Origin: Papaver somniferum
Lineage: Eukaryota > Streptophyta > Magnoliopsida > Ranunculales > Papaveraceae
Length of the DNA: 64,000 bases
NCBI RefSeq assembly: GCF_003573695.1
Contig: NC_039359.1
Coordinates: 156,852,210-156,916,209 of the forward strand
Direction of reading: 5' to 3'
This document shows positions 52,035 to 63,811 of the stretch, piece after piece (positions within the stretch are counted from its first letter, which is position 1; each line of letters opens with the position of its first letter). A program made the position numbers and the translations under genes. The notes beneath the pieces were generated by a model, which made no database searches, was not told the DNA's origin, and saw only the letters and a program-made list of their open reading frames with translations.

Positions 52035-53328
52035 AATACCCCCAAACTTATTATTTGCTAGTCCTCGAGCAAATCAAATAGAAAATAAAATCCTAACTCA
52101 CTGTCGCAGGCATCGTCGATTGCATTTAGCGTATGCAATAAGCCTTTAAACCCCTAGGTGTCCCTAGTGGCGGAGTTTTGTCTCCGGAGGGCTTACAAGA
52201 GATATACCCACAAAACCTTTACACTCCAGACCCTAGCTATCTAGGCAGAACCTTGGAAGGCACTAAAGAATCTCCTTGGTTGGCATACTTATTGACTACA
52301 GGAGGAAGTACCCTGATGCGAAATTCCAATTGTTGTACACAAGTTTGCACTCAAGCATACTAAAATTCATATAAAGTGACAGAGATCTACACAGACAGTC
52401 GCACTATGGACATCAATATCCGGAGTCAAAACTAATTACATGGATAGATCAAGAAGATGGATATAGAGAAAAACATAGATGGTTTTGATGTTTACTAAGT
52501 GAACGGCGTTTCCCATATCTGTCTGAAGACCTCCGCCAAAATGAACCTATCCTAATGGATTGAGATACTAGTCTGACTAATATCAACACACTGGCATATA
52601 CAAGGGAACCAGTGGTCGATAACCTAACTCTAGGTCAACACAACTGGCATATACAAGGGTACCAGTGGTCGACTTTATTGAATTTATTCTGGTTGGTCTG
52701 GTAGTCTGGTCTCTATTTCTTTTTTTTTTTTTCTTTTTTCTTTTTCTTTTTCTCTTTTTTTTTTCTTTTTTTATTCAATTATTTTTTTTTCTTTTGTATC
52801 CCAATCACTCTAATTCACCCTAGCATTGGCAACAACTTGAATCGTGAGCCCCACCTAATCACTTAGAGAAACATAGTTTAAAAACAAAACAAAATAAAAA
52901 TAGAAGTGAAAAGGACTCAACGATATATAGTGAAACTATCATGTTATTACTAACACCTGAGCTCTGTGCTTTTATGAATAGACTCTTCTAGATGTTTTCA
53001 TCTAATCAGATTGGTTCCTCAACTCCTACGATCAAAATGCTTCCATCCACTTAGATTAGTTAGTGCAATCCTCAATAGGCATAAATTTCTAGGCGCTGGA
53101 GTTTAGTTATTCATATTGCAACTAAAAAGTTTCTCCCATACCCCCAAACTTAAATCTAACATTGTCCTCAATGTTCTAAAGATGAAATTAAAAGCAATGA
53201 ACAAGGAGAAACTGTTACCATTTGAAGCAAAAGAGATAAGGAAAGATATTACCGTGTCTCATGAATATTGGGTTACCTCCCAAGAAGTGCTAAGTTTAAC
53301 GTCTTCAGCCAGACTAATAGATGATTAG

Positions 53329-53867
53329 TCACCTCACGGAATCATAAACTAATAGCCGAAATTTCTGTGGGTCATCAAAACCAAATAGAGCTATCACAAA
53401 TAAAAGGAATCTGCAACCTGTCAAGAAAATAAGCAAATAAAGCACATCCTTGTCTAGTTTCCTGTTTAAGACAACTACATCTAGCTGTGGTTCAGGTTCA
53501 GGTTCTATAACTGGGTCCAAATAAAATATTTTCATGGGTTGGAATTCCTCAAAGCTAAGATCCGGTTCAGGTATAAGAGTTTGAAGAAACTCAAGTAAAA
53601 ATTTAAAAGCACATAATAATAACCTGAATAATTGTGGATCCTTAAAATCAATCAGTTTTGACTCACACAATCGACCACGATGAAACTGGTGGTCAATCTT
53701 AAGCAAATGTATCAACCCTAATCTCTTAAAGTAATTAGGTTTAGTCTCAAAACTAAATAATTGACACAGCTGAAATTTATACGTTCCCACAATTGGTTGA
53801 AAAATATTTGGTGGGAAAACAAAGTCGATCTTGGTATCATAGCCTGGTCTAACCTCATCAACCAGAG
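53329..53867 (-). pseudogene. Family-A ORF, C-terminal part (duplicate copy in unit 1)
   Basis: Encodes DFVFPPNIFQPIVGTYKF...LIPEPDLSFEEFQPMK...DVVVLNRKLD and a hydrophobic segment, then a stop at 53,329. It is cut on its N-terminal side by the hAT-like insertion end at 53,868. Almost identical to 57,156-57,694. Confidence 0.7.
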
Positions 53868-54002
53868 TAGAGCTGGCAAACCAAGCCAAAACCCGCGGGT
53901 TGGCCCGTCCCGTCCCGTGAAAACCCGCACCCGTCCCGGATGGTAACTAAACAAGACGGGCGCGGGTTGTATAATTAGTGGCTTGTGAAGAAACGGGTTA
54001 GC
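53868..54002. mobile_element. Left end of the hAT-like insertion, duplicated copy
   Basis: TAGAGCTGGCAAACC followed by GC-rich ACCCGCGGGTTGGCCCGTCC, identical in plan to 57,695 onward. It is truncated at 54,002, where the tandem duplication joins LINE sequence. Confidence 0.7.
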
Positions 54003-54385
54003 AAAAAAACAAGAGTTTGAATAAAGATATATCATTTTCTCTTTCAAATCAGATACTAATGCAATATTACTGGGATCATGTACTTGAGCATTATTTATAT
54101 CCTCATTTGTATCCTTTATTGAGTGAGTTATGTTTCCAAAAGAAACCTTATTCCACAGCTTGAGTTTCTTCTTTGCTATGTTCAACTTTTGTTTTAGCTG
54201 GTAGGATTTTGAACCTCTTACACAGATTGACCATGCTTGTTCTATGACAGTTTTGAAGGGACTATCATGAGACCAATTTGACATAAAATGGAAAGGTCTT
54301 TGGAGATTATCAATTCCAGTACTAAGAGATACCAGAATAGGAGAATGGTCCGAAGAGATTCTCGGCAAATATAAGGTATGAGTAT

Positions 54386-55862
54386 TGATGTAGTTTTGTA
54401 GTGGTAAGTAAAGTGTTCGTTTCTCGGACTTGTAGAGATTCGATTTTAGACTTAATATAATATGTACAAGGAAAGCTGTCACATTATCGAGAGGTACTGA
54501 GATTCAGTATTCCACCAAATTCTATTCATGTGACTCAATTAATAACTCCAATCAATTATAGCTCAAATATTAAAAATATGGACACTTATTCTTTGCCAAA
54601 AATAGATTTTTAAAACTTTAGATGTAAATCACAAGCATGGTGTATCAAAAGCTCTTACGTCTAAGCATACACCATCAAACGAAATCACAACTAATTAGTG
54701 AAAATCATGAATCAATTAAAATAAGTGCAAAAAGTCATAAAGAATTATTAAAATTACCACATGCGTGAAATAGGGTTTCCTCCGTCATCCCAGTGTTGGG
54801 GTTTAGCTCCTCATATTAATCATGATCTCAAAATACATGTATAAAGCTCAAAAGTTGATTAAAAGGGAGTAAAACAATTGAACAGAAAAATCGCAACAAA
54901 AATAACTGTTGCAAAGGCGTTGTTCACTGTTACAAGAAGAAACATATATATGAAGTTTTGTTGAGACTGCATCTGCGGCCCCTACAACTTTGTCGTAAAC
55001 ACTGTTGAAGAACGACTGTCTTCAGACGTCCGTTCTTCGTGTTCTTCAGCAGCAGCAGCAGCAGAAACAGAGTTTGATCGAACTCCGATTTCTTCTTCTC
55101 TGGCCCTCCTCAGGTTCCCAAACTCTCGACTCCCTTCTATGAACTCCCAACAACTTATATATAACCAACAGAGCGATTTAATCTCCCCAAAACTTCTCGA
55201 AATCTCTTCTTTTCTTTTCTTGGCAGTTATGGCAATAATCTTTTCTCTAAATTGTTCCACGCGTTTCTGAACTTTCCCGATTGTCTCAAACTCTTCCTTA
55301 GATATATATGTATCTTTGGGAAGAATTTTAGGTCTTTAGTCTCTCCATAACTTCTAAAAATAATCTCAATAGGGTCCGTGTAAAAACACTTTCCCTGTTT
55401 AGCTCCAACTCGGTTTCTATCCCAATTCGATCCAAACAAACGACTATACCAGGCTTGTTTAGTTGAATCACGTCCAGCCCAATCAATTCTGGCGATTGAA
55501 TCTAACTAAAACACCTTCGAAATCAATCCCCAACTCTGCCAGTTGCATGCACAAAATTTCCCACCAATTTCAGTTTTTAAAACGATGAAGATGACCTCCC
55601 CCTATCCTGTGCTGGTCTCCCTTTAGCAGATGCCTGGAAACGGGTCACCCCTTAGTAATTAGGTTACCCCTTATCCAAAGTGAGAGTCCTTGTAGTAATT
55701 TTCTCCCACGAGCGCAAAAACCACCTTTTTAGCCAATTTCGCCGCAAAAGCTTATTTCTCCAAAAATACCTACATGGACATAAAAAGACATAATAAATAT
55801 AAAATCGAGCACTAATAATATATACAATTGAGATGATATAAGACAGAAAAATGTGCCTATCA
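54386..55862 (-). repeat. Third LTR copy of element A2
   Basis: 1,477 bp, nearly identical to 50,558-52,034. It lies inside the element because the tandem duplication included the LTR and its flank. The left flank still carries the target-site copy AGTAT (54,381-54,385). Confidence 0.9.
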
Positions 55863-57155
55863 AATACCCCCAAACTTATTATTTGCTAGTCCTCGAGCAA
55901 ATCAAATAGAAAATAAAATCCTAACTCACTGTCGTAGGCATCGTCGATTGCATTTAGCGTATGAAATAAGCCTTTAAACCCCTAGGTGTCCCTAGTGGCG
56001 GAGTTTTGTCTCCGGAGGGCTTACAAGAGATATACCCACAAAACCTTTACACTCCAGACCCTAGCTATCTAGGCAGAACCTTGGAAGGCACTAAAGAATC
56101 TCCTTGGTTGGCATACTTATTGACTACAGGAGGAAGTACCCTGATGCGAAATTCCAATTGTTGTACACAAGTTTGCACTCAAGCATACTAAAATTCATAT
56201 AAAGTGACATAGATCTACACAGACAGTCGCACTATGGACATCAATATCCGGAGTCAAAACTAATTACATGGATAGATCAAGAAGATGGATATAGAGAAAA
56301 ACATAGATGGTTTTGATGTTTACTAAGTGAACGGCGTTTCCCATATCTGTCTGAAGACCTCCGCCAAAATGAACCTATCCTAATGGATTGAGATACTAGT
56401 CTGACTAATATCAACACACTGGCATATACAAGGGAACCAGTGGTCGATAACCTAACTCTAGGTCAACACAACTGGCATATACAAGGGTACCAGTGGTCGA
56501 CTTTATTGAATTTATTCTGGTTGGTCTGGTAGTCTGGTCTCTATTTCTTTTTTTTTTTCTTTTTTCTTTTTCTTTTTCTCTTTTTTTTTTTCTTTTTTTA
56601 TTCAATTATTTTTTTTTCTTTTGTATCCCAATCACTCTAATTCACCCTAGCATTGGCAACAACTTGAATCGTGAGCCCCACCTAATCACTTAGAGAAACA
56701 TAGTTTAAAAACAAAACAAAATAAAAATAGAAGTGAAAAGGACTCAACGATATATAGTGAAACTATCATGTTATTACTAACACCTGAGCTCTGTGCTTTT
56801 ATGAATAGACTCTTCTAGATGTTTTCATCTAATCAGATTGGTTCCTCAACTCCTACGATCAAAATGCTTCCATCCACTTAGATTAGTTAGTGCAATCCTC
56901 AATAGGCATAAATTTCTAGGCGCTGGAGTTTAGTTATTCATATTGCAACTAAAAAGTTTCTCCCATACCCCCAAACTTAAATCTAACATTTTCCTCAATG
57001 TTCTAAAGATGAAATTAAAAGCAATGAACAAGGAGAAACTGTTACCATTTGAAGCAAAAGAGATAAGGAAAGATATTACCGTGTCTCATGAATATTGGGT
57101 TACCTCCCAAGAAGTGCTAAGTTTAACGTCTTCAGCCAGACTAATAGATGATTAG

Positions 57156-57694
57156 TCACCTCACGGAATCATAAACTAATAGCCGAAATTTCTGTGGGTC
57201 ATCAAAACCAAATAGAGCTATCACAAATAAAAGGAATCTGCAACCTGTCAAGAAAATAAGCAAATAAAGCACATCCTTGTCTAGTTTCCTGTTTAAGACA
57301 ACTACATCTAGCTGTGGTTCAGGTTCAGGTTCTATAACTGGGTCCAAATAAAATATTTTCATGGGTTGGAATTCCTCAAAGCTAAGATCCGGTTCAGGTA
57401 TAAGAGTTTGAAGAAACTCAAGTAAAAATTTAAAAGCACATAATAATAACCTGAATAATTGTGGATCCTTAAAATCAATCAGTTTTGACTCACACAATCG
57501 ACCACGATGAAACTGGTGGTCAATCTTAAGCAAATGTATCAACCCTAATCTCTTAAAGTAATTAGGTTTAGTCTCAAAACTAAATAATTGACACATCTGA
57601 AATTTATACGTTCCCACAATTGGTTGAAAAATATTTGGTGGGAAAACAAAGTCGATCTTGGTATCATAGCCTGGTCTAACCTCATCAACCAGAG
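57156..57694 (-). pseudogene. Family-A ORF, C-terminal part (unit 2)
   Basis: Same content as 53,329-53,867: the DFVFPPNIF and EPDLSFEE blocks and a hydrophobic C-terminus. The N-terminal continuation is 2.4 kb away at 60,066-61,100 because of the hAT-like insertion. The A1 sequence (about 7,210-7,250) shows that roughly 40 bp of the original frame were lost at the insertion site. Confidence 0.7.
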
Positions 57695-58162
57695 TAGAGA
57701 TGGCAAACCAAGCCAAAACCCGCGGGTTGGCCCGTCCCGTCCCGTGAAAACCCGCACCCGTCCCGGATGGTAACTAAACAAGACGGGCGCGGGTTGTATA
57801 ATTAGTGGCTTGTGAAGAAACGGGTTAGCCCGGCCCGTACTGTGAAACCCGCGGCTGGCCCGTAAACCCGTAATTTCATTCCCGTCTGCAACCATTTCTT
57901 CCCTGAAAATTAAGATCCACAGATGAAAACCAAATTCTGGTGAGGTAATACCTTGGTTTGAGATCAATATATCAAAGCTACCACAAAAATAATGTGTTCA
58001 GAATCTTCAGATAATTCATCTATAGCTATAGCTTATAGGTTGTTGTATTTATAGAAATCACTGTGAAACATATTTAATTTGAAGAGGCAAAGACTAGTCA
58101 GCCCATCGTGATAGAAAAACTACAGGTGGAGCGTCCGATTTACTAGAATAGGATAACCATAC

Positions 58163-59382
58163 CTTCCAAAGTGTGCAATGTAATGCAAAGCCGTCCATCC
58201 ACGAGAGTCGCGGAAATCCAAGGAGAGGCCAGAACGTGAAAACGGTCGAACAACCCAAGTATAACCTAAAATTGCACAAAAATGAATTATCCCAAGACCT
58301 TGATGATCACGAGCACTGATCTTTGACCCCTCAATTACTCTTTCCAAAAGCCACTCATGTAATTTGTTCTTCAAAGTGATCTCAAACAAACTTTTTTGCG
58401 CCTGTTGAAATGAGATATCATTGTTCATAGCTGACTTAATCAAATAGTCCCAATCTTTGATAATGGATGAGGTTGAGTGTGCAAACTTTTTTTCTTCCTT
58501 TAACAAAGTTGGAGATGCCTTGTTTGATAGGATGCTCAGGCTGTTGCTTGATGAGAAGAGCAGATGTGCAAGACTAATCTGAATCTGGAATTCATCCCTG
58601 TTAGGTTCATCGTTAGGTGAAGCCACCTCATTTACCACTGAAGGAGAGCGATAGTCAAAACTCATAACTTGGGTAATAGGAGTTTGACCATCCATGCTCA
58701 AATGTAGGTTTACCAACCCAGGAGAATGTGGTAAAGCCTTGCACCGATATACCCCGTGTTGAATCATTTCAGATGGAATACATTCGTCACCTAATATCAT
58801 AAGTAAATCCGAATCGGCAAGATGTGATGGTCCTCCATTAAAATATCCGATCACTATGACCTGTGAAAGTCATAGTCATTAAAAAAGACAATGTAAGTAA
58901 TATGACTAATGAGATTTCCATATACTACCAGGGAGTGGCGAAACCAAAATACTGAATGGAATGAGGAAAAGCACCTTTGTTTCTTCAGATGAAAAAGCCC
59001 ATGTAGGTGAAATTTCAGTAATGGTGAAAACTTGTTTATGCATAGAGGAGTGATGATGATCCACTTCCCCATTTATATTCGATCCATAACCATTTGAAAT
59101 CGAGGATCCACCCGATGGATTGTCTAATAAACCTGGGGATTCGGTCATCACGTAGTTCATCCACCTTCCGAAACTGTCTTGTGCCAGCAAACCGTCTGCA
59201 CCCTCTACCATTGGCTCAAAGCCTTCTTTCCTGACATTTGAGTTTGCTTGAGTAACCACAGTCTGAAAGTGTCCACCGGTTGGAAGTGTACCATCAATTG
59301 AAGGATGCACAGAAGTTGTGTTTGTAGAACCGTGAAAGGATGAATCGTGCTTATTTACATTGTCAGATGGAAGAAGTCCGCT
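58163..59382 (-). pseudogene. CAMTA (calmodulin-binding transcription activator) fragment, two exons
   Basis: Exon 59,382-58,975 encodes QDSFGRWMNYVMTESPG and HKQVFTITEISPTWAFSSEETK, the region before and at the start of the IPT/TIG domain. An intron with GT-AG borders (58,974-58,861) follows. Exon 58,860-58,163 encodes VIVIGYFNGGPSHLADSDL...VYRCKALPHSPG (IPT/TIG) and an ankyrin part ending SRGWTALHYIAHFGR, then a GT donor. In host CAMTAs a CG-1 DNA-binding domain precedes this and IQ motifs follow; both are absent. The exons themselves are open. Retained introns show that genomic DNA, not a transcript, was copied. It lies minus-strand within the hAT-like insertion and is probably non-functional. 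Confidence 0.85.
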
Positions 59383-59399
59383 CTGCAATGAAGAAGTAT

Positions 59400-60065
59400 A
59401 GCATGGTTAACACGCTACTGCAGAAAGAGCAACAGATCCAGGCTCCAGCCTCTTCTTCGACAGCAACAATCAATCACTACCTCCCCCATCCATTGTTCTT
59501 CTTCCCACTGAGTTCCTCATATCAACACCACTAATTTGATTCTCTAAAATCTCGTTCTTGAACTGAGCTGCAGTATCAACAGCACCACCAATCGAATCTT
59601 CTTCTGCAACCGATTAAACCCATTTCATCTTCACAGCATCGACAACTCCTTCAATTCCTTGACAATGACTATGAACCCATCTTGATTCTTCCCTGAACTC
59701 TTGATTCAAACCCACAATTCCTATGGCTTATTCTTCTCTGAATTTCATATCTCAGAAACAATCGTAACAGATAAAATTACCTCAGACCCATCTTTCAATT
59801 TCACATACACATGAACGCATCACTGAACATCAACATAACTCTAACTACAAATACATGCAGCTCCACTCCATCCCAAACTCAATCCTTAGTTCCATTAGTA
59901 CCAACAAAACTCGATAATTGAAACAACTCGATTCAGAAACTAAAATTAAATCAACTTAGAGGATTACCCAAGCATTAGCGTCCTCTGAATTGCTATTTCC
60001 CTAATTCATCTCCACTGAACCCTAGAATTATCATCTCAAATCTTGAAATCGATCACCACCATCAC
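59400..60065. other. Unidentified part of the hAT-like insertion
   Basis: C/T-rich sequence with no CAMTA similarity, possibly intron or another captured piece. No ORF supported. The right end of the insertion is somewhere at or before 60,065. Confidence 0.4.
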
Positions 60066-61100
60066 TAGGTTCAGGAAAACGTGTATGAAGATAATCTTTG
60101 AAAATGGTTGAGGCACATATGTCAAGTCCTAAGTGAGGGACCTTTGTAAGAGTTAAAGCACATGGAAAATGATAATCACCCCCAAACTTAGATTTTTGGG
60201 TATCTCTAGATAGACTAGCTACAATTTCCTCAATTTCTAGATCGTTGGAATCCTGAAAATAGTCAATTGTTTCTTCTAGGTTATACTTAAGTGACGCATC
60301 CTCACTCATATTTAATAGTTGTACGAGTTCATTTTCTTCGTCTAAGACCATTGTTTCTAAATCGCTAGACTCTAAAACGGTATTCTCAGAATAAACTCGT
60401 TCCTCTAAACCATTATCGACTTCGTAATCAAAAGGAAATACTACATCATCTAAAGAAGTGGTATCTCTAATCAAATCCTCGTCCTTTGAATAGGTGAATA
60501 ATCATTAAAATTATCGGGATCTGAACCAGAAATAACACTATTATCATAAAGTTCATTTGGATTAACAAATTCCTGATCACTATGCCTACATATTTCAAAT
60601 TCTTCATCAACACTATCCACATCATAATGATAATAACATGAAAATGGTTGAACTTCATCTAAACAAGTAGTATTACCAATTTTATCCTCGTCATCTTGAT
60701 TATGCAAATAACTATCCTCATTTTCAAGGGTACTATTGGAATCACTATATTGGAAATTAAGATTATTTCGAGCAATTCTTTCGTTCGTCTCAGCTATCAA
60801 CTTGAAGGATTCCTCTATAGAAAGTTCTCTTTCGTCATAAACTAAGTTATTCATCTCAGCTAACTTACGTGTCGACTCCTCTAATTTCCTGAGGGACTCT
60901 TCTAAAAGAGAAATATAAGAATTTTGCTCATATGACCGGTGCGTGTGTGGATAGTAATTGGGCTCATCAAGGTATGAGCCATAACCTTGAAAAGGCTGAT
61001 GTTCCCAACCACTATTCACATTATGGTCAAAGTAGTAACGTCCATTTTGAAACTCAGTCGGATATTCGTTGTATTGGCTCTTGTAATACCAGTTCGACAT
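60066..61100 (-). pseudogene. Family-A ORF, N-terminal part (element A2)
   Basis: Starts MSNWYYKSQYNEYPTEF at 61,100 (the longer upstream in-frame start was rejected because this ATG is shared with A1 and follows a splice-acceptor-like ATAG). A Tyr/Asn-rich start (GYGSYLDEPNYY) is followed by a coiled-coil-like stretch with many Glu and Leu, then an acidic region (LESSDLETMVLDEEN). A 1-base deletion near 60,480 (AAAGG where A1 has AAAAGG) shifts the frame, and the hAT-like insertion cuts the ORF at 60,065. Unknown family; see 6,707-8,379. Confidence 0.65.
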
Positions 61101-61177
61101 TCTATTGCAGGGGTGTGAGTTGTCACACAAAATAAAACCCAATGACAGGGGATTCGTGGGTGGATAGAGTCTTACCT

Positions 61178-61276
61178 CCCGTACCAGACGGGCGATGAAC
61201 CGTTGAAGTCGACTCAGGCCACCGACTCCGATGTCAGTGTACGAACCCGAGGGGCCGAGACAGTATCGTAACTGTC
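61178..61276 (-). ncRNA. Structured leader of element A2: three hairpins
   Basis: Hairpins CCCGT/ACGGG (61,178-61,192), CACCGAC/GTCAGTG (61,220-61,239; the C-A pair on the plus strand is a G-U wobble in the minus-strand RNA) and GACAGT/ACTGTC (61,259-61,276). Loops are 6 nt in the second and third, as in A1. Two base pairs of the third stem differ from A1 by compensating changes. Confidence 0.5.
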
Positions 61277-61640
61277 GTCCTTCCCTGCAAACAGTTTATA
61301 TTTAATCTTAACCCTTCCGTAAGGTTTTAAAAAAAATAATGTCCAGTCCAAAAATAAAGTCCAAAAACTATCAAAAAATAAAAAGAAAAACTACAAAAAC
61401 TAAAACCCTATTTACAGTTTCTAAAAATAAAACAAAATAACTAATACAAAATACTCTTCTTCACTCCTTTTGGATTCCTCTTTTCTTTTCTTCTTTGGCG
61501 ATGCTTCCTTTTATAACACTTTTTCTTTCCTTGTAGCTTCGCTCGAAATCTGGAAAGAATCAAAAAATACCAAAGGCGTAAAAGAGAACAAAAATTCTAA
61601 AAGAAATAAAATAAATCTAAAACCTAAAACCTAATACAAA

Positions 61641-61658
61641 TCCGCGTCGGCGGCGCCA
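61641..61658 (-). other. Primer-binding site of element A2
   Basis: TGGCGCCGCCGACGCGGA on the minus strand, five bases inside the 5' LTR. One base different from A1. Confidence 0.7.
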
Positions 61659-61663
61659 AAAAT

Positions 61664-63140
61664 TGATGTAGTTTTGTAGTGGTAAGTAAAGTGTTCGTTT
61701 CTCGGACTTGTTGAGATTGGATTTTAGACTTAATATAATATGTACAAGGAAAGATGTCACAGTATCGAGAGGTACTGAGATTCAGGATTCCACTAAATTC
61801 CATTCATGTGACTCAATTAATAACTCCAATCAATTATAGCTCAAATATTAAAAATATGGACTCTTATTCTTTGCCAAAAATAGATTTTTAAAACTTTAGA
61901 TGTAAATCACAAGCATGGTGTATCAAAAGCTCTTACGTCTAAGCATACACCATCAAACGAAATCACAACTAATTAGTGAAAATCATGAATCAATTAAAAT
62001 AAGTGCAAAAAGTCATAAAGAATTATTAAAATTACCACATGCGTGAAATAGGGTTTCCTCCATCATCCCAGTGTTGGGGTTTAGCTCCTCATATTAATCA
62101 TGATCTCAAAATACATGTATAAAGCTCAAAAGTTGATTAAAAGGGAATAAAACAATTGAACAGAAAAATCGCAACAGAAATAACTGTTGCAAAGGAATTG
62201 TTCACTGTTACAAGAAGAATGATATATATGAAGTGCTGTTGAGACTGCATCTGCGACCCCCACAACTTTGTCGTAAACACTGTTGAAGAACGACTGTCTT
62301 CAGACGTCCGTTCTTCGTGTTCTTCAGCAGCAGCAGCAGCAGAAACAGAGTTTGATCGAACTCTGATTTCTTCTTCTCTGGCCCTCCTCAGGTTCCCAAA
62401 CTCTCGACTCCCTTCTATGAACTCCCAGCAACTTATATATAGCCAACAGAGCGATTTAATCTCCCCAAAACTTCTCGAAGTCTCTTCTTTTCTTTTCTTG
62501 GCAGTTACGACAATAATCTTTTCTCTAAATTGTTCCACGCGTTTCTGAGCTTTCCCGATCGTCTCAAACTCTTCCTTAGATACATATGTATCTTTGGTAA
62601 GAGTTTTAAGTCTTTAGTCTCTCTAGAACTTCTAAAAATAATCTCAATAGGGTCCATGTAAAAACACTTTCCCTGTTTAGCTCCAACTCAGTTTCTATCC
62701 CAATTCGATCCAAACAAACGACTATACCAGGCTTGTTTAGTTGAATCACGTCCAGCCCAATCAATTCTGGCGATTGAATCTAACTAAAACACCTTCGAAA
62801 TCAATCCCCAACTCTGCCAGTTGCATGCACAAAATATCCCGCCAATTTCAGTTTTTAAAACGATGAAGATGACCTCCCCCTATCCTGTGCTGGTCTCCCT
62901 TTAGCAGATGCCTGGAAATGGGTCACCCCTTAGTAATTAGGTTACCCCTTATCCAAAGTGAGAGTCCGTATAGTAATTTTCTCCCACGAGCGCAAAAACC
63001 ACTTTTTTAGCCAATTTCACCGCAAAAGCTTATTTCTCCAAAAATACCTACAGGGACATAAAAAGCCATAATAAATATAAAATCGAGCACTAATAATATA
63101 TACAATTGAGATTATATAAGACACAAAAATGTGCCTATCA
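61664..63140 (-). repeat. 5' LTR of element A2
   Basis: 1,477 bp, TGATGTAG...CCTATCA. It has more substitutions relative to the two left LTR copies than those have between themselves, so the tandem duplication is younger than the insertion. Confidence 0.9.
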
Positions 63141-63145
63141 AGTAT

Positions 63146-63811
63146 CAGGGAAACAAGAATCCCAAACCTCATTGATTATTGCTCTATCAATTCTTTCCAT
63201 TATAATATTTTTGCCTTTTTGACTGTTTGTCCAAGTATAATCATGACCATAGAAAGGCATTTCTCTCATGTCCCAAGAGGACATAAGGGTTTGTAGATCT
63301 TTTAAATCATTATCAGTAACAGTTCTTCCTCCCCATTTATCTTCAGTAAGCAGTATACAATTTATGTTACCCACAATAATACAGGGAGAGGATGTATCAT
63401 GTGGTTCCCCAATGAACTGAGCCTAACTGTCTGATCTTAAGTTGCGAATTGGTTCTCTGTATGTTAGTATAAAGAGCGTCTAGTATGAGCTTTAAAGGAC
63501 TGAGTAATGCAGTCCAAACCTCTTTGGCTAGAGTGTGGAATTGATAGATCAAAGCCATCTTTCCAGGCAAGACCAAGTCCATCTTTCTTATCAATAGATG
63601 TTAAAACAAAGTAGTTTAGGTATTCAATTGATTTAAATTTTCTTTCAGTAACTTCTCTTTTGCACATAGTTTCACAAATGAAAATAATATACAGGGATTT
63701 GAGTTTCACGAGTTCCCGGAGTTCACGAATAGCCTCTGGTTTGCCAAAGCCTCGGAAATTCCAGCTGAGAATACTCATTGAGAAAAACACAGGTTGAAAT
63801 TCTAGTCTCAA
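63146..63811 (-). pseudogene. LINE 2, endonuclease domain
   Basis: Minus-strand frames: MSILSWNFRGFGKPEAIRE...IIFICETM (start of the AP-type endonuclease), then DGLGLAWKDGFDLSI in another frame, then GNINCIL...DLKDLQTLMSSWDMREMPFYGHDYTWTN...MERIDRAI up to AGTAT at 63,141-63,145. The frame continues in the RT part at 50,552 after the LTR element. The 63,812-64,000 stretch is likely LINE 5' sequence. Confidence 0.85.

Larger units (their letters stand above)
50191..54002. repeat. Tandem duplication unit 1 (3.8 kb)
   Basis: 50,191-54,002 is repeated almost base for base at 54,019-57,829, joined by 16 bp of filler (54,003-54,018). Each unit runs from inside LINE 2 through AGTAT, one whole LTR, family-A internal sequence and the first 135 bp of the hAT-like insertion. 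The units differ at only a few positions, fewer than separate either LTR from the right-hand LTR at 61,664. Confidence 0.9.
54019..57829. repeat. Tandem duplication unit 2 (3.8 kb)
   Basis: Second copy of 50,191-54,002. It keeps LINE 2 sequence (54,019-54,380), AGTAT, an LTR, internal sequence and the hAT-like left end, which here continues beyond 57,829. Confidence 0.9.
57695..60065. mobile_element. hAT-like insertion carrying a CAMTA gene fragment
   Basis: Comparison with element A1 shows that 57,695-60,065 interrupts the family-A ORF. The left end, TAGAGATGGCAAACC then alternating CCCGCGGGTTGGCCCG and GGCCCG/CCCGT motifs, is typical of the ends of plant hAT elements. The right end has no matching inverted repeat and 40 bp of host are missing, so it was probably deleted. 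The cargo is two CAMTA exons (58,163-59,382) and 680 bp of unidentified sequence. Gene pieces carried inside a DNA transposon are known as Pack-type elements. Confidence 0.65.
50558..63140 (-). mobile_element. LTR retrotransposon A2 (family A), enlarged, inserted in LINE 2
   Basis: Outer LTRs 50,558-52,034 and 61,664-63,140 (1,477 bp each, TG...CA) are flanked by AGTAT (50,553-50,557 and 63,141-63,145). Primer site at 61,641-61,658 (minus) and polypurine tract at 52,036-52,049 give minus orientation. The interior matches element A1 in its leader, unknown ORF and 3' non-coding block. Later events added a hAT-like insertion with a CAMTA fragment and a 3.8-kb tandem duplication that produced a third LTR at 54,386-55,862. 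There are no pol domains. Confidence 0.9.
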
